A stretch of 64,000 nucleotides of DNA. It comes from Nocardioides jiangsuensis (lineage in GTDB: Bacteria; Actinomycetota; Actinomycetes; Propionibacteriales; Nocardioidaceae). This document shows positions 51,043-59,360 of the stretch, in pieces; position 1 is the first letter of the stretch, and each line of letters opens with the position of its first letter. Where the stretch lies: assembly GCF_019679455.1 (NCBI RefSeq), contig NZ_JAIEZQ010000001.1, positions 1,550,001-1,614,000 of the forward strand, in the 5' to 3' direction. The translations under genes were made by a program, and so were the position numbers. The notes below the pieces were generated by a model, which saw only the letters and a list, made by a program, of their open reading frames with translations, searched no databases and was not told where the DNA came from.

Positions 51043-51804
51043 GTGAACGACCAGACCACCCGCACCGCCATCGTCACCGGAGCAGCCCGCGGCATCGGCG
51101 CGGCCGTCGCCCGCCGGCTCAGCCAGGACGGGTTCGCCGTCGCGGTCCTCGACCTCGACGAGGCCGCCTGCGGCCCGGTGGTCTCCGAGATCGAGGCCGC
51201 CGGTGGCCGCGCGCTCGCCGTGGGCGTCGACGTCGCCGACGAGCAGGCCGTGCAGACCGCGGTGACCAGGGTCGCCGAGGAGCTCGGCGCGCCGACGGTG
51301 CTGGTCAACAACGCCGGCATCACCCGCGACAACCTGCTGTTCAAGATGACCACCGACGACTGGGACGCGGTGATGAACGTGCACCTGCGCGGCTCGTTCC
51401 TGATGAGCAAGGCCACCCAGAAGTACATGACCGAGGCCGGCTGGGGCCGCATCGTGAACCTGTCCAGCGTCTCGGCGCTCGGCAACCGCGGCCAGGCCAA
51501 CTACGCCGCCGCGAAGGCGGGCCTGCAGGGCTTCACCAAGACCCTGGCGATCGAGCTCGGCAAGTTCGGCGTCACCGCCAACGCGATCGCGCCCGGGTTC
51601 ATCGAGACCGAGATGACCGCCGACACCGCCCGCCGGGTCGGGGTGCCGTTCGAGGAGTTCAAGGCCGCGGCCGCCGCGCAGATCCCGGTCGCCAGGGTCG
51701 GCCAGCCCGAGGACATCGCCGCGACGGTGTCGTTCTTCGCCCGCGAGGACGCCTCCTTCGTCTCCGGGCAGGTCATCTACGTCGCAGGAGGTCCGCGCGC
51801 ATGA
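51043..51804 (+). CDS. FabG-like 3-oxoacyl reductase / 3-hydroxyacyl-CoA dehydrogenase (SDR)
   Basis: The 253-residue SDR resembles FabG: VTGAARGIGAAVA, VNNAGITRDNLLFKMTTDDWD, Ser in NLSSVSALGNRGQANY, YAAAK, and a C-terminal SFVSGQVIYVAGGPRA. The ITRDNLL segment is the FabG-typical active-site loop. An Asp pair after beta-2 (DLDEAA) favours NAD(H), so it may run in the oxidative direction in degradation. GAGGAGAGC precedes GTG 51043. Its stop overlaps the ATG of the MaoC hydratase gene, a pairing expected of hydration followed by oxidation. Confidence 0.9.
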   Translation: MNDQTTRTAIVTGAARGIGAAVARRLSQDGFAVAVLDLDEAACGPVVSEIEAAGGRALAVGVDVADEQAVQTAVTRVAEELGAPTVLVNNAGITRDNLLFKMTTDDWDAVMNVHLRGSFLMSKATQKYMTEAGWGRIVNLSSVSALGNRGQANYAAAKAGLQGFTKTLAIELGKFGVTANAIAPGFIETEMTADTARRVGVPFEEFKAAAAAQIPVARVGQPEDIAATVSFFAREDASFVSGQVIYVAGGPRA

Positions 51805-52253
51805 GGACCTTCCACGGACTCGACGAGCTCGAGAAGGCGGTCGGCACCCACCTCGGGTACAGCGACTGGCAGACGATCACCCAGGAGCAGGTCAACCTGT
51901 TCGCCGACGCGACCGGTGACCACCAGTGGATCCATGTCGACCCCGAGAAGGCTGCCCAAGGGCCGTTCGGCACGACGATCGCGCACGGCTACCTGACCCT
52001 GTCGCTGGTCCCGTCCCTGGTCTGGCAGATCTACACCGTCGAGGGCCTCCGGATGGGCGTGAACTACGGCTCCAACAAGGTGCGGTTCCCCGCGCCGGTC
52101 CCGGTGGGCTCGCGGGTCCGCGGCGGCGCGGAGCTGCTCGAGCTCGTGCGCGGGCCGCAGGGCGCGCAGGCCACGGTGCGGGTCACCATCGAGCTCGAGG
52201 GCAGCGACAAGCCGGCCTGTGTCGCCGAGACCGTCTCGGTCCTGGTCGACTGA
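51801..52253 (+). CDS. MaoC-family (R)-specific enoyl-CoA hydratase
   Basis: This is a 150-residue single hot-dog domain. The hydratase motif ADATGDHQWIHVDPEKA contains the catalytic Asp and His, followed by GPFGTTIAHGYLTLSL. It adds water to a trans-2-enoyl-CoA. The ATG overlaps the SDR stop and its stop overlaps the ATG of the phosphotransferase gene, so it is fully embedded in the operon. Confidence 0.93.
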   Translation: MRTFHGLDELEKAVGTHLGYSDWQTITQEQVNLFADATGDHQWIHVDPEKAAQGPFGTTIAHGYLTLSLVPSLVWQIYTVEGLRMGVNYGSNKVRFPAPVPVGSRVRGGAELLELVRGPQGAQATVRVTIELEGSDKPACVAETVSVLVD

Positions 52254-53296
52254 TGCCCGAGCAGCGCACCGGCGCCGTCGACCCGCCCGGCCTGGACCTG
52301 ACCCGGTTCGAGACGTTCTTCGAGTCCGTCCGGCCGGGTGCGGTGACCGCTCCGCTGCGTGCGGAGGTGATCGCCGGCGGCAAGTCCAACCTCACCTACG
52401 AGGTCACCGACGGCGAGCACCGGTGGATCGTGCGCCGGCCGCCGCTCGGTCACGTGCTGGCGACCGCGCACGACATGGGGCGCGAGTACCGGGTGATGAC
52501 GGCGCTCCTGCCGACCGACGTCCCGGTGCCCGCGACGTACGCCCTGTGCGAGGACCCCGACGTGCTCGGCGCCCCGTTCTACGTGATGGAACGGGTGGAG
52601 GGGACGCCGTACCGGCTCGCCTCCCAGCTCGAGCCCCTCGGGGCCGAGCGCACCGCCACCATCTCGGCCCGGATGGTCGACACCCTCGCGGCGCTGCACC
52701 GCGTCGACCCGGGCGAGGTCGGGCTGGACGGTTTCGGGCGTCCGGAGGGCTTCCTGGCCCGCCAGGTACGGCGCTGGAAGAAGCAGCTCGACTCCTCGCG
52801 GAGCCGGGAGCTGCGCGGGGCCGACGAGCTCTTCGCGAGCCTCTCGGAGCGCCTGCCCGAGGAGTCCGCGCCCGGCATCGTGCACGGCGACTACCGGCTC
52901 GACAACCTGCTCGTCGACGACGGCGACCGGGTGGCCGCGGTGATCGACTGGGAGATGGCCACCCTCGGCGACCCGCTCACCGACGTGGCGCTCCTGCTGG
53001 TCTACCAACGCATGGCCTCCCTCGACTCCGGGAGCGCCGTCGCCGACGCGTCCCGGGCCCCCGGCTTCCTGCACGACGACGCGATGCTGGAGCGGTACGC
53101 CGCGGGCAGCGACCGGGACCTGTCCGACATCGGCTTCTACCTCGGCCTGGCCCACTTCAAGCTCGCGGTCATCCTCGAGGGCATCCACTACCGCTACACG
53201 CACGGGCAGACCGTGGGCGCCGGGTTCGACACCGTCGGCGCCATGGTCGAGCCGCTGATCGCCGCCGGAAACGCCTCGATGAAGGAGCACCGCTGA
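52253..53296 (+). CDS. ACAD10/11-type phosphotransferase family protein
   Basis: The 347-residue APH-like kinase has catalytic loop GIVHGDYRLDNLLVDD (HGD...N) and Mg-binding AVIDWEMATLGDP, with an N-lobe EVIAGGKSNLTYEV and RRPPLG. Homologues are fused to or adjacent to acyl-CoA dehydrogenases (ACAD10/ACAD11 in animals), where the kinase phosphorylates 4-hydroxyacyl-CoA as part of hydroxy-acid degradation. Here the gene is immediately followed by an ACAD11-like dehydrogenase whose ATG overlaps its stop. That arrangement supports a role in hydroxyacyl-CoA breakdown rather than drug resistance. Confidence 0.88.
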   Translation: MPEQRTGAVDPPGLDLTRFETFFESVRPGAVTAPLRAEVIAGGKSNLTYEVTDGEHRWIVRRPPLGHVLATAHDMGREYRVMTALLPTDVPVPATYALCEDPDVLGAPFYVMERVEGTPYRLASQLEPLGAERTATISARMVDTLAALHRVDPGEVGLDGFGRPEGFLARQVRRWKKQLDSSRSRELRGADELFASLSERLPEESAPGIVHGDYRLDNLLVDDGDRVAAVIDWEMATLGDPLTDVALLLVYQRMASLDSGSAVADASRAPGFLHDDAMLERYAAGSDRDLSDIGFYLGLAHFKLAVILEGIHYRYTHGQTVGAGFDTVGAMVEPLIAAGNASMKEHR

Positions 53297-54525
53297 TGGA
53301 GTTCGCCTACGACGCCACGACCGAGGAGCTGCGCGAGAGGCTGCTCGCCTTCATGGACGAGCGGGTCTACCCGGCCGAGCCCGTCTTCGCCGAGCAGATG
53401 CGCGAGCTGGAGAACCCGTGGGCCTGGACCCGGGTGCCGGTCCTCGCGGAGCTGCGTGCCGAGGCCCGGTCGCGGGGGCTGTGGAACCTCTTCCTCCCCG
53501 GCGACCACGGCGCCGGGCTCACCAACCTCCAGTACGCGCCGCTCGCCGAGATCACCGGCCGCAGCGGCCACATCGCCCCGGCCGCGCTGAACTGCGCCGC
53601 GCCCGACACGGGCAACATGGAGGTGCTCGCGATGTTCGGCACCGACGAGCAGAAGAAGCAGTGGCTCGAGCCGCTCCTCGACGGCCAGATCCGGTCCGCG
53701 TTCGCGATGACCGAGCCCGACGTCGCCTCCTCCGACGCCACGAACATCAGCACCCGTATCGAGCGCGACGGGGACGACTACGTCGTCAACGGGCGCAAGT
53801 GGTGGATCACCGGGGCGATGAACCCCGACGCGCAGATCCTGATCGTGATGGGCAAGACCGACCCGACCGCCGACCGGCACCGGCAGCAGAGCCAGATCCT
53901 GGTGCCCCGCGACACCCCGGGGCTGACCATCGAGCGCGGCATGGAGGTCTTCGGGTACGACGACCGCGACCACGGCGGCCACGCCGAGCTCGTGTTCCGC
54001 GACGTCCGGGTCCCGGCCACGAACCTGATCGGCGGCGAGGGCGACGGGTTCGCCATCGCGCAGGCGCGGCTCGGTCCCGGCCGGATCCACCACTGCATGC
54101 GCTCGATCGGGGTCGCCGAGCGCGCCATCGAGCTGATGTGCGCCCGGGCGTCGGAGCGGGTGGCCTTCGGCAAGCCGATCGCCGACCAGGGCGTCGTACG
54201 CGACTGGATCGCCGAGTCCCGGGTGCGCCTCGAGCAGCTGCGGCTGCTGGTGCTCAAGACCGCGTGGCTGATGGACACCGTCGGCAACAAGGGCGCGCAC
54301 ACCGAGATCCAGGCGATCAAGATCGCCACCCCGAAGACCGTCGAGTGGATCCTCGACAAGGCGATCCAGGTGCACGGTGCCGGCGGCCTGAGCCAGGACT
54401 TCCCGCTCGCGTCGTCGTTCGCCGGCATCCGCACGCTCCGCTTCGCCGACGGCCCGGACGAGGTGCACAAGAACGCGCTGGCCCGCAACGAGCTCAAGCG
54501 CCAGGCCGCGGCGAGGAACGCGTGA
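53296..54525 (+). CDS. ACAD11-like acyl-CoA dehydrogenase
   Basis: This 409-residue dehydrogenase has FAD-contact motifs AFAMTEPDVASSDATNIST and RKWWITGAMNPDAQILIVMG. The C-terminus is LRFADGPDEVHKNALARNEL, the signature of the ACAD10/11 group. It follows the phosphotransferase gene with a 1-nt overlap, an arrangement equivalent to the domain order of ACAD10/11 proteins. It would remove phosphate plus form the double bond from phosphorylated hydroxyacyl-CoA, or dehydrogenate long-chain acyl-CoAs; which of these applies is not visible. Confidence 0.9.
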   Translation: MEFAYDATTEELRERLLAFMDERVYPAEPVFAEQMRELENPWAWTRVPVLAELRAEARSRGLWNLFLPGDHGAGLTNLQYAPLAEITGRSGHIAPAALNCAAPDTGNMEVLAMFGTDEQKKQWLEPLLDGQIRSAFAMTEPDVASSDATNISTRIERDGDDYVVNGRKWWITGAMNPDAQILIVMGKTDPTADRHRQQSQILVPRDTPGLTIERGMEVFGYDDRDHGGHAELVFRDVRVPATNLIGGEGDGFAIAQARLGPGRIHHCMRSIGVAERAIELMCARASERVAFGKPIADQGVVRDWIAESRVRLEQLRLLVLKTAWLMDTVGNKGAHTEIQAIKIATPKTVEWILDKAIQVHGAGGLSQDFPLASSFAGIRTLRFADGPDEVHKNALARNELKRQAAARNA

Positions 54526-55724
54526 GCGAGTCCGCCGGCCAGCTCGCCGACCTGCGCGGCCGGGTCGAGGCACTGCTCGCCGCGCACGACCCCGCGACGA
54601 GCGATCGGCTCGACTTCCTGCGCGCCCGTTTCGACGCGGGGCTGGCGTGGGTGCACTTCCCCGAGGGGCTCGGCGGGCTCGGCCTGCCGCGCAGCCTCCA
54701 GGGGTACGTCGACGAGCTGCTCGCCCGCGCGGGCGCGCCGGACAACGACCCGCGACGGAACGGGATCGGCCTCGGCATGGCCGCCCCGACCATCCTCACC
54801 TTCGGCACCGACGAGCAGCGTCGGACCTTCCTCCGGCCGCTGTGGACGGGGGAGGAGGTGTGGTGCCAGCTGTTCAGCGAGCCGGGCGCCGGGTCCGACC
54901 TCGCCGCAGTCGGCACGCGCGCCGTCCCGGACCCCCACGACCCGGGGACGTGGGTGGTCAACGGGCAGAAGGTGTGGACCTCGAGCGCCCACAAGGCACG
55001 CTGGGCGATCCTCGTCGCCCGGACCGACCCGGGGGTGCCGAAGCATGCGGGGCTGACCTACTTCGTGTGCGACATGACCGACCCGGGCGTCGACGTGCGC
55101 CCGCTGCGCCAGATCACTGGCGAGGCCGAGTTCAACGAGGTCTTCCTCTCCGACGTCCGGATCCCCGACGCGCACCGGCTCGGCGCCGTGGGCGAGGGGT
55201 GGCGGGTCGCCAACGCCACCCTGATGAACGAGCGGGTCGCGATCGGCGGCCACGCCGCGCCCCGCGAGAGCGGGATGGCCGGCGTGGTCGCGCGCACCTG
55301 GCGTGAACGCCCCGAGCTGCGCACCCCCGAGCTGCACGACCGGCTGCTGTCGCTGTGGGTCGAGGCCGAGGTCGCGCGGCTGACCGGCCAGCGGCTGCGG
55401 CAGAAGCTCGCGGTGGGTGAACCCGGGCCGGAGGGCTCGGCGATGAAGCTGACCTTCGCCCGGCTGGCCCAGGAGCTGAGCGGGCTCGAGCTCGAGCTGC
55501 TCGGCGAGGAGGGGCTGCGGTACGACGAGTGGACGATGACCCGGCCCGACATCGTGGAGTTCACCGGCCGCGACGCCGGCTACCGGTACCTGCGCGCCAA
55601 GGGCAACTCGATCGAGGGAGGCACCTCGGAGATCCTGCGCAACATCGTCGCCGAGCGGGTACTCGGGCTGCCCTCCGAGCCTCGGGTCGACAAGGACATC
55701 CCCTGGAAGGACCTCCCGCGATGA
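54522..55724 (+). CDS. Acyl-CoA dehydrogenase, probable large/catalytic partner of a heteromeric enzyme
   Basis: The 400-residue protein has QLFSEPGAGSDLAAVGTRA and GQKVWTSSAHKARWAILVAR FAD-binding motifs and a C-terminal YLRAKGNSIEGGTSEILRNIVAERVLGLP, typical of FadE proteins that pair with a second subunit. GTG 54522 overlaps the previous stop, and its own stop overlaps the ATG of another ACAD gene that lacks this motif. Such adjacent unequal pairs form alpha2beta2 heterotetramers in mycobacterial steroid side-chain degradation (ChsE type). Confidence 0.9.
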   Translation: MSESAGQLADLRGRVEALLAAHDPATSDRLDFLRARFDAGLAWVHFPEGLGGLGLPRSLQGYVDELLARAGAPDNDPRRNGIGLGMAAPTILTFGTDEQRRTFLRPLWTGEEVWCQLFSEPGAGSDLAAVGTRAVPDPHDPGTWVVNGQKVWTSSAHKARWAILVARTDPGVPKHAGLTYFVCDMTDPGVDVRPLRQITGEAEFNEVFLSDVRIPDAHRLGAVGEGWRVANATLMNERVAIGGHAAPRESGMAGVVARTWRERPELRTPELHDRLLSLWVEAEVARLTGQRLRQKLAVGEPGPEGSAMKLTFARLAQELSGLELELLGEEGLRYDEWTMTRPDIVEFTGRDAGYRYLRAKGNSIEGGTSEILRNIVAERVLGLPSEPRVDKDIPWKDLPR

Positions 55725-56926
55725 CGACTCCTCCGACGAGTGCTGTCCCGACCCCGGCCGCTGCTTCGGCTGCCGCTTCGGCTGCCGGCGACCCCGCGGG
55801 TGTGGATGCCGCCGCGGCACCTTCCGGCGGCGGGCTCGACCTGCTCTACACCGACGTCGAGGACGCGCTGCGCGCCAGCGTGCGCGACCTGCTCACCGCG
55901 CGCTGCACCCCAGACGCGGTGGTCGCGGCCTACGACGGCGACCGCTCGCTCACGGCGACGCTGTGGAAGGCCCTCGCGGTCGACCTCGGCCTGGCCGGAC
56001 TGCTGGTCCCCGAGGAGCGCGGGGGTGCGGGCGCGTCCGCGCGCGAGGCCGCGGTCGTGCTCGAGGAGCTCGGCCGCTTCGCCGCACCGGTGCCGTTCCT
56101 CACCAGCGCCGTGGTCGCGACGACCGCGTTGCTCGCCTCGATGGACGACGACCTGCTGGTCCGCCTCGCGGCCGGCGAGCGGACGGCCGCGCTGGTCGTC
56201 CCGCTCTCCGCGGACGCGGCCGGGTTCCGGCCGGTCGTACGCGTGCAGGAGGACGGCACCCTGCACGGACGGGTCACCAGCGTGGCGGGCGCCGTCGAAG
56301 CGGACGTGCTCGTGGTGCCCGTCGCCACCGGCGGCGGGGTCGCGCTCCACGCGGTCGAGGCGTCGGCCGCCCGGGTCGACCACGTGGTGTCGCTCGACAT
56401 GACGCGGCCGCTCGCCGACGTCACGCTCGACGGGGTCCGCGGCGAGCTGGTCGTCGGTGCCGACGCCGGCGCCGACGCCGTACGCCTGGCGCTGGAGACC
56501 GGGGCCGCGCTGATGGCGTCGGAGCAGCTCGGGGTCGCGCAGTGGTGCCTGTCCGCCACGGTCGGCTACCTGCTCGAGCGCCGGCAGTTCGGTCGTGTGG
56601 TCGGCGGGTTCCAGGCGATCAAGCACCGGCTCGCGGACCTGTACGTCGTGGTGGAGTCCGCGTCCGCCGCGGCACGCCACGCCGCCGTGACGGCAGCCGA
56701 GCAGGACCCGGACCGCACCGTCGCCGCCTCGGTCGCGCAGGCCTACTGCTCGGGTGCGGCGGTACGTGCGGCGGAGGAGTGCGTCCAGCTGCACGGCGGG
56801 ATCGGGATGACCTGGGAGCACCCGGCGCACCTGTACCTCAAGCGCGCGAAGGCGGACCAGATCACCTTCGGCACCCCGGGCCGGCACCGGGCTCTGCTCG
56901 GTGAGCTGGTGGACCTCCCCGCCTGA
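55721..56926 (+). CDS. Acyl-CoA dehydrogenase-like partner subunit
   Basis: This 401-residue protein carries an Ala/Pro-rich N-terminal extension of about 38 residues. The dehydrogenase fold is recognisable (LAGLLVPEERGGAGASAREAAVVLEELGRF, ERRQFGRVVGGFQAIKHRLADLY, CVQLHGGIGMTWEHPAHLYLKRAK). The C-terminus is QITFGTPGRHRALLGEL, with no EGTSEI-type motif, and the central FAD motif is missing. It is therefore the degenerate partner expected in heteromeric acyl-CoA dehydrogenases, coupled to the preceding gene by a 4-nt overlap. It is the last gene of the cluster. Confidence 0.87.
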   Translation: MTTPPTSAVPTPAAASAAASAAGDPAGVDAAAAPSGGGLDLLYTDVEDALRASVRDLLTARCTPDAVVAAYDGDRSLTATLWKALAVDLGLAGLLVPEERGGAGASAREAAVVLEELGRFAAPVPFLTSAVVATTALLASMDDDLLVRLAAGERTAALVVPLSADAAGFRPVVRVQEDGTLHGRVTSVAGAVEADVLVVPVATGGGVALHAVEASAARVDHVVSLDMTRPLADVTLDGVRGELVVGADAGADAVRLALETGAALMASEQLGVAQWCLSATVGYLLERRQFGRVVGGFQAIKHRLADLYVVVESASAAARHAAVTAAEQDPDRTVAASVAQAYCSGAAVRAAEECVQLHGGIGMTWEHPAHLYLKRAKADQITFGTPGRHRALLGELVDLPA

Positions 56927-57162
56927 CCCGCCGCTACCTCGCTGCGCCCGGGCCAGGCCAGAACCGAGCGCAGAGCTGCGCGGCAACAGTGCTCCTCCAC
57001 TTCGCTGAGGCCCGGCAATGATGCGACGCCGCGCGGGGCAGCCGTGATGAAGACGGCGCTGGGTACCGGCGGCGCCGAGTCTGACCAGATCCGAACCACG
57101 GATGCGGTCGAGGCCGGCCAGAAAGCGTCCACAGACGGTGCGGTGAGGAAAGGCTCCCCAGC

Positions 57163-57178
57163 TCGAAAGGGCGTTCGG
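57163..57178 (+). promoter_or_regulatory. Degenerate SOS-box-like sequence upstream of the second DUF222 gene
   Basis: TCGAAA-GGGC-GTTCGG matches 10 of the 12 defined bases of the LexA consensus TCGAAC-N4-GTTCGA. It lies 34-49 nt before GTG 57212. TAGCGT (57200-57205) is a -10 box 6 nt before the GTG, again leaderless-looking. The rest of the gap 56927-57162 shows nothing I can assign. Confidence 0.5.
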
Positions 57179-57211
57179 ACAGGGGAGCGGGCGCGCTCCT
57201 AGCGTGGGGAC

Positions 57212-58480
57212 GTGGACATCACCGAGGACGCACCCGCCACCGGGCAGGCACACGCCGTCGCCCGATGCGCGGACGCGCTCCTCGGAGCACTCGACGGCGT
57301 GGCGACGTCGCCTGCCTGGTCGATGACTGCTGCGGAGCAGAGGGAAGCGCTGGTCGCGCTGACCACCGCCCAGGCGCGGCTCACCGAGCTCCGGTTGCGG
57401 GTGCTCGCGGCGGCGGAGAAGAACGACGTCGGCGCCGGCACGGCCGCCTCCTCCGCGGCGGCGTGGCTGGCCCACAGAACGAAGGAGACCAGGGTCCGGA
57501 CGGGCTCCGACCTACGGCTCGCGGAGCACCTCGACACGTCCTTCGAGACGACGCGAGCTGCCCTCGCCCGAGGGCGGCTGAACGAGGAGCAGGCTCGGGT
57601 GATCGTCCGGGCAGTGCTCGACCTGCCCGACCGAGTCCCGGCGCATGACCGGGGGCGCGCCGAGGCCCACCTCGTCGCCCAGGCCGAGCATTTCGACGCC
57701 AAGGCGCTGCGGATCCTGGGCCGCCGGCTGTTCGAGGTGATCGACCCGGACGCGGCCGACGAGCAGGAGGGCAAGAAGCTCGAGGACGAGGAGCGGGAGG
57801 CCCGCCGCACCGCCCGGTTCTCCCTGCGGGACAACGGCGACGGCAGCTGCACCGGCAGCTTCAAGCTCCCGTCGCTGCACGCCCAGATGCTGCAGAAGGC
57901 GCTGCACGCACTGACCTCGCCGCGCAGGATCGGTCCCGAAGGCCGGGTCGACGCCGAGGGGCAGAAGATCCCGCACGCGACCCTGCTCGGGCACGGGTTC
58001 ATGGAGCTGATCGAGCACCTGCCGACCGACACACTTCCTCGCTGCGGCGGACTGTCCGCCACCATCGTGGTCACGATCGACTACGCCGACCTCGTCTCCG
58101 GGCTCGGGGCGGCCGGTCTCGACACGGGCGGTCGCATCTCGGCCGCCGAGGCCCGCCGCCTCGCCTGCGACGCGGGCATCATCCCGCTGGTGCTCGGCGG
58201 TGACTCGATGCCGCTCGACGTCGGCCGCGAGCGGCGCTTCCACACGCGGTACCAGCGACTCGCTCTTGCCCAGCGCGACGGCGGCTGCTCCGCCGAGGGC
58301 TGCGACCGCCCGCCGGGGTGGACCGAGGCGCACCACGAGACGCCGTGGGCAGGCGGCGGCGCCACGAACGTCGCGCAGGGGCGTCTCCTGTGCTCATGGC
58401 ACCACCACGTCGCCCACGACCGCGGGTACACCGCCCAGCGACAACCCGACGGTCGGCTCCGCATCCACCGACGGACGTAG
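57212..58480 (+). CDS. DUF222 / 13E12-type HNH endonuclease family protein (second copy)
   Basis: The 422-residue protein has an N-terminal DUF222 region (about 20-300: TEDAPATGQAHAVARCADALLGALDG, LRLAEHLDTSFETTRAALARGRLNEEQARVIVRAV). A C-terminal HNH domain follows: GGCSAEGCDRPPGWTEAHHETPWAGGGATN and LLCSWHHHVAHDRGY, with histidines and Cys pair intact. It differs clearly from the copy at 31858 and is not a recent duplicate. GTG 57212 fits a leaderless transcript. The 3' end of the gene is duplicated just after its stop codon. Confidence 0.9.
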   Translation: MDITEDAPATGQAHAVARCADALLGALDGVATSPAWSMTAAEQREALVALTTAQARLTELRLRVLAAAEKNDVGAGTAASSAAAWLAHRTKETRVRTGSDLRLAEHLDTSFETTRAALARGRLNEEQARVIVRAVLDLPDRVPAHDRGRAEAHLVAQAEHFDAKALRILGRRLFEVIDPDAADEQEGKKLEDEEREARRTARFSLRDNGDGSCTGSFKLPSLHAQMLQKALHALTSPRRIGPEGRVDAEGQKIPHATLLGHGFMELIEHLPTDTLPRCGGLSATIVVTIDYADLVSGLGAAGLDTGGRISAAEARRLACDAGIIPLVLGGDSMPLDVGRERRFHTRYQRLALAQRDGGCSAEGCDRPPGWTEAHHETPWAGGGATNVAQGRLLCSWHHHVAHDRGYTAQRQPDGRLRIHRRT

Positions 58481-58508
58481 GTCGGCTCCGCTTCCATCGA
58501 CGGACGTA
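58451..58508 (+). repeat. 29-bp tandem duplication of the DUF222 gene 3' end
   Basis: 58451-58479 and 58480-58508 are tandem 29-bp copies (ggtcggctccgc...gacggacgta) differing at two positions. The first copy encodes the C-terminal residues and stop region of the nuclease; the second lies downstream of it. A weaker third echo (ggaggacgtaggcca) follows near 58571. Replication slippage is the likely cause. Confidence 0.8.
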
Positions 58509-58590
58509 GGCCCTGGACACGGCGCAGCCACGCTGCAAGCACGTGCTCAGGTCGAGGCTTCCCCCGGAGGACGTAGGCCACCGCCGATGA

Positions 58591-59217
58591 TCAGGCGACG
58601 GAGCGGTAGACGTCCTCCAGGCCGCGGACCAGCGCGTCCAGGCCGAGCTCGAAGCTGTCGTGGTCGATGCGCTCGGCGTCCGCCCGGAGCCGGTGGGCCT
58701 GGGTGAGGTTGGGGTAGCGGTCCAGGTACACCTGCACGTCGTCGGCGAAGCCGCTCGCGAACGGCGTCGAGGCGGCGCCGATCACCAGGTACTTCACCGA
58801 ACCCGCGATCATCGTGGCGTAGCGGGGCGGCCAGCCGGCCTGAACGAGGCCGCCGTGCACCGCGTTCGCCATCGCCAGGAAGTCGTCGCGCTGCCCTGCC
58901 CCGGACGCGACCAGCGGTACCGCGTTCGGGTGCGAGGCGAGCGCGTCGCGGTAGGAGCGCGCCCACGTCCGCAGCCCGGTCCGCCAGTCGCCGTCGGCGA
59001 ACCCGGAGGCGTCGACCTGCCGGGTGAGCAGGTTCGCGACCGCGTCGAGCACGTGGTCCTTGGTGGGGTAGTGGCTGTACAGCGAGGCCGCCTGCACCCC
59101 CAGCTCGGCAGCGAGCCGCCGCATGGACAGCGTGTCGAGCCCGTCGGCGTCGATGAGCCGCAACGCCGTGTCGCGGATCCGGTCACGGCTGAGCAGCGGC
59201 GTACTGGGGCGCGGCAT
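58591..59217 (-). CDS. TetR-family transcriptional regulator
   Basis: The 208-residue protein has HTH RDRIRDTALRLIDADGLDTLSMRRLAAELGVQAASLYSHYPTKDHVLDAVA and a TetR_C-type helical domain. AGGTGAG lies 6 nt before ATG 59217. It is divergent from an acyl-CoA dehydrogenase gene; GTTAG/CTAAC repeats between them are probable operators. It is the likely local repressor of the dehydrogenase genes at 59361-61792. Confidence 0.87.
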   Translation of the reverse strand: MPRPSTPLLSRDRIRDTALRLIDADGLDTLSMRRLAAELGVQAASLYSHYPTKDHVLDAVANLLTRQVDASGFADGDWRTGLRTWARSYRDALASHPNAVPLVASGAGQRDDFLAMANAVHGGLVQAGWPPRYATMIAGSVKYLVIGAASTPFASGFADDVQVYLDRYPNLTQAHRLRADAERIDHDSFELGLDALVRGLEDVYRSVA

Positions 59218-59239
59218 CGCATCTCACCTCTTGTGAAAA

Positions 59240-59275
59240 CTAACGGCGTAAGGTTAGCGTGGACACCAACCTAAC
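59240..59275. promoter_or_regulatory. CTAAC/GTTAG inverted repeats in the TetR-ACAD divergent region
   Basis: CTAAC (59240-59244) and GTTAG (59253-59257) are inverted 8 nt apart, and a further CTAAC (59271-59275, in CCTAAC) forms a second inverted pair with the same GTTAG. The TA-rich character amid GC-rich DNA also fits overlapping promoters. The TetR protein next door is the expected ligand-responsive binder. Confidence 0.5.
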
Positions 59276-59360
59276 ACCGTTCGGTAAGTTCCGGCGTCCA
59301 GGTGGAGCCGCGCCGGCCGGACGGCGCACCAAGACCCCACACAAGCTCGGAGGAAGCCAC

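Noticed and set aside
52253-53296. Possible aminoglycoside-resistance gene
   Set aside because: The APH fold is present, but the gene overlaps acyl-CoA degradation genes on both sides and resembles the ACAD10/11-associated kinases.
56927-57162. Minus-strand frame across the gap before the second DUF222 gene
   Set aside because: It overlaps the end of the acyl-CoA dehydrogenase gene antisense, has no recognisable domain and no ribosome site.
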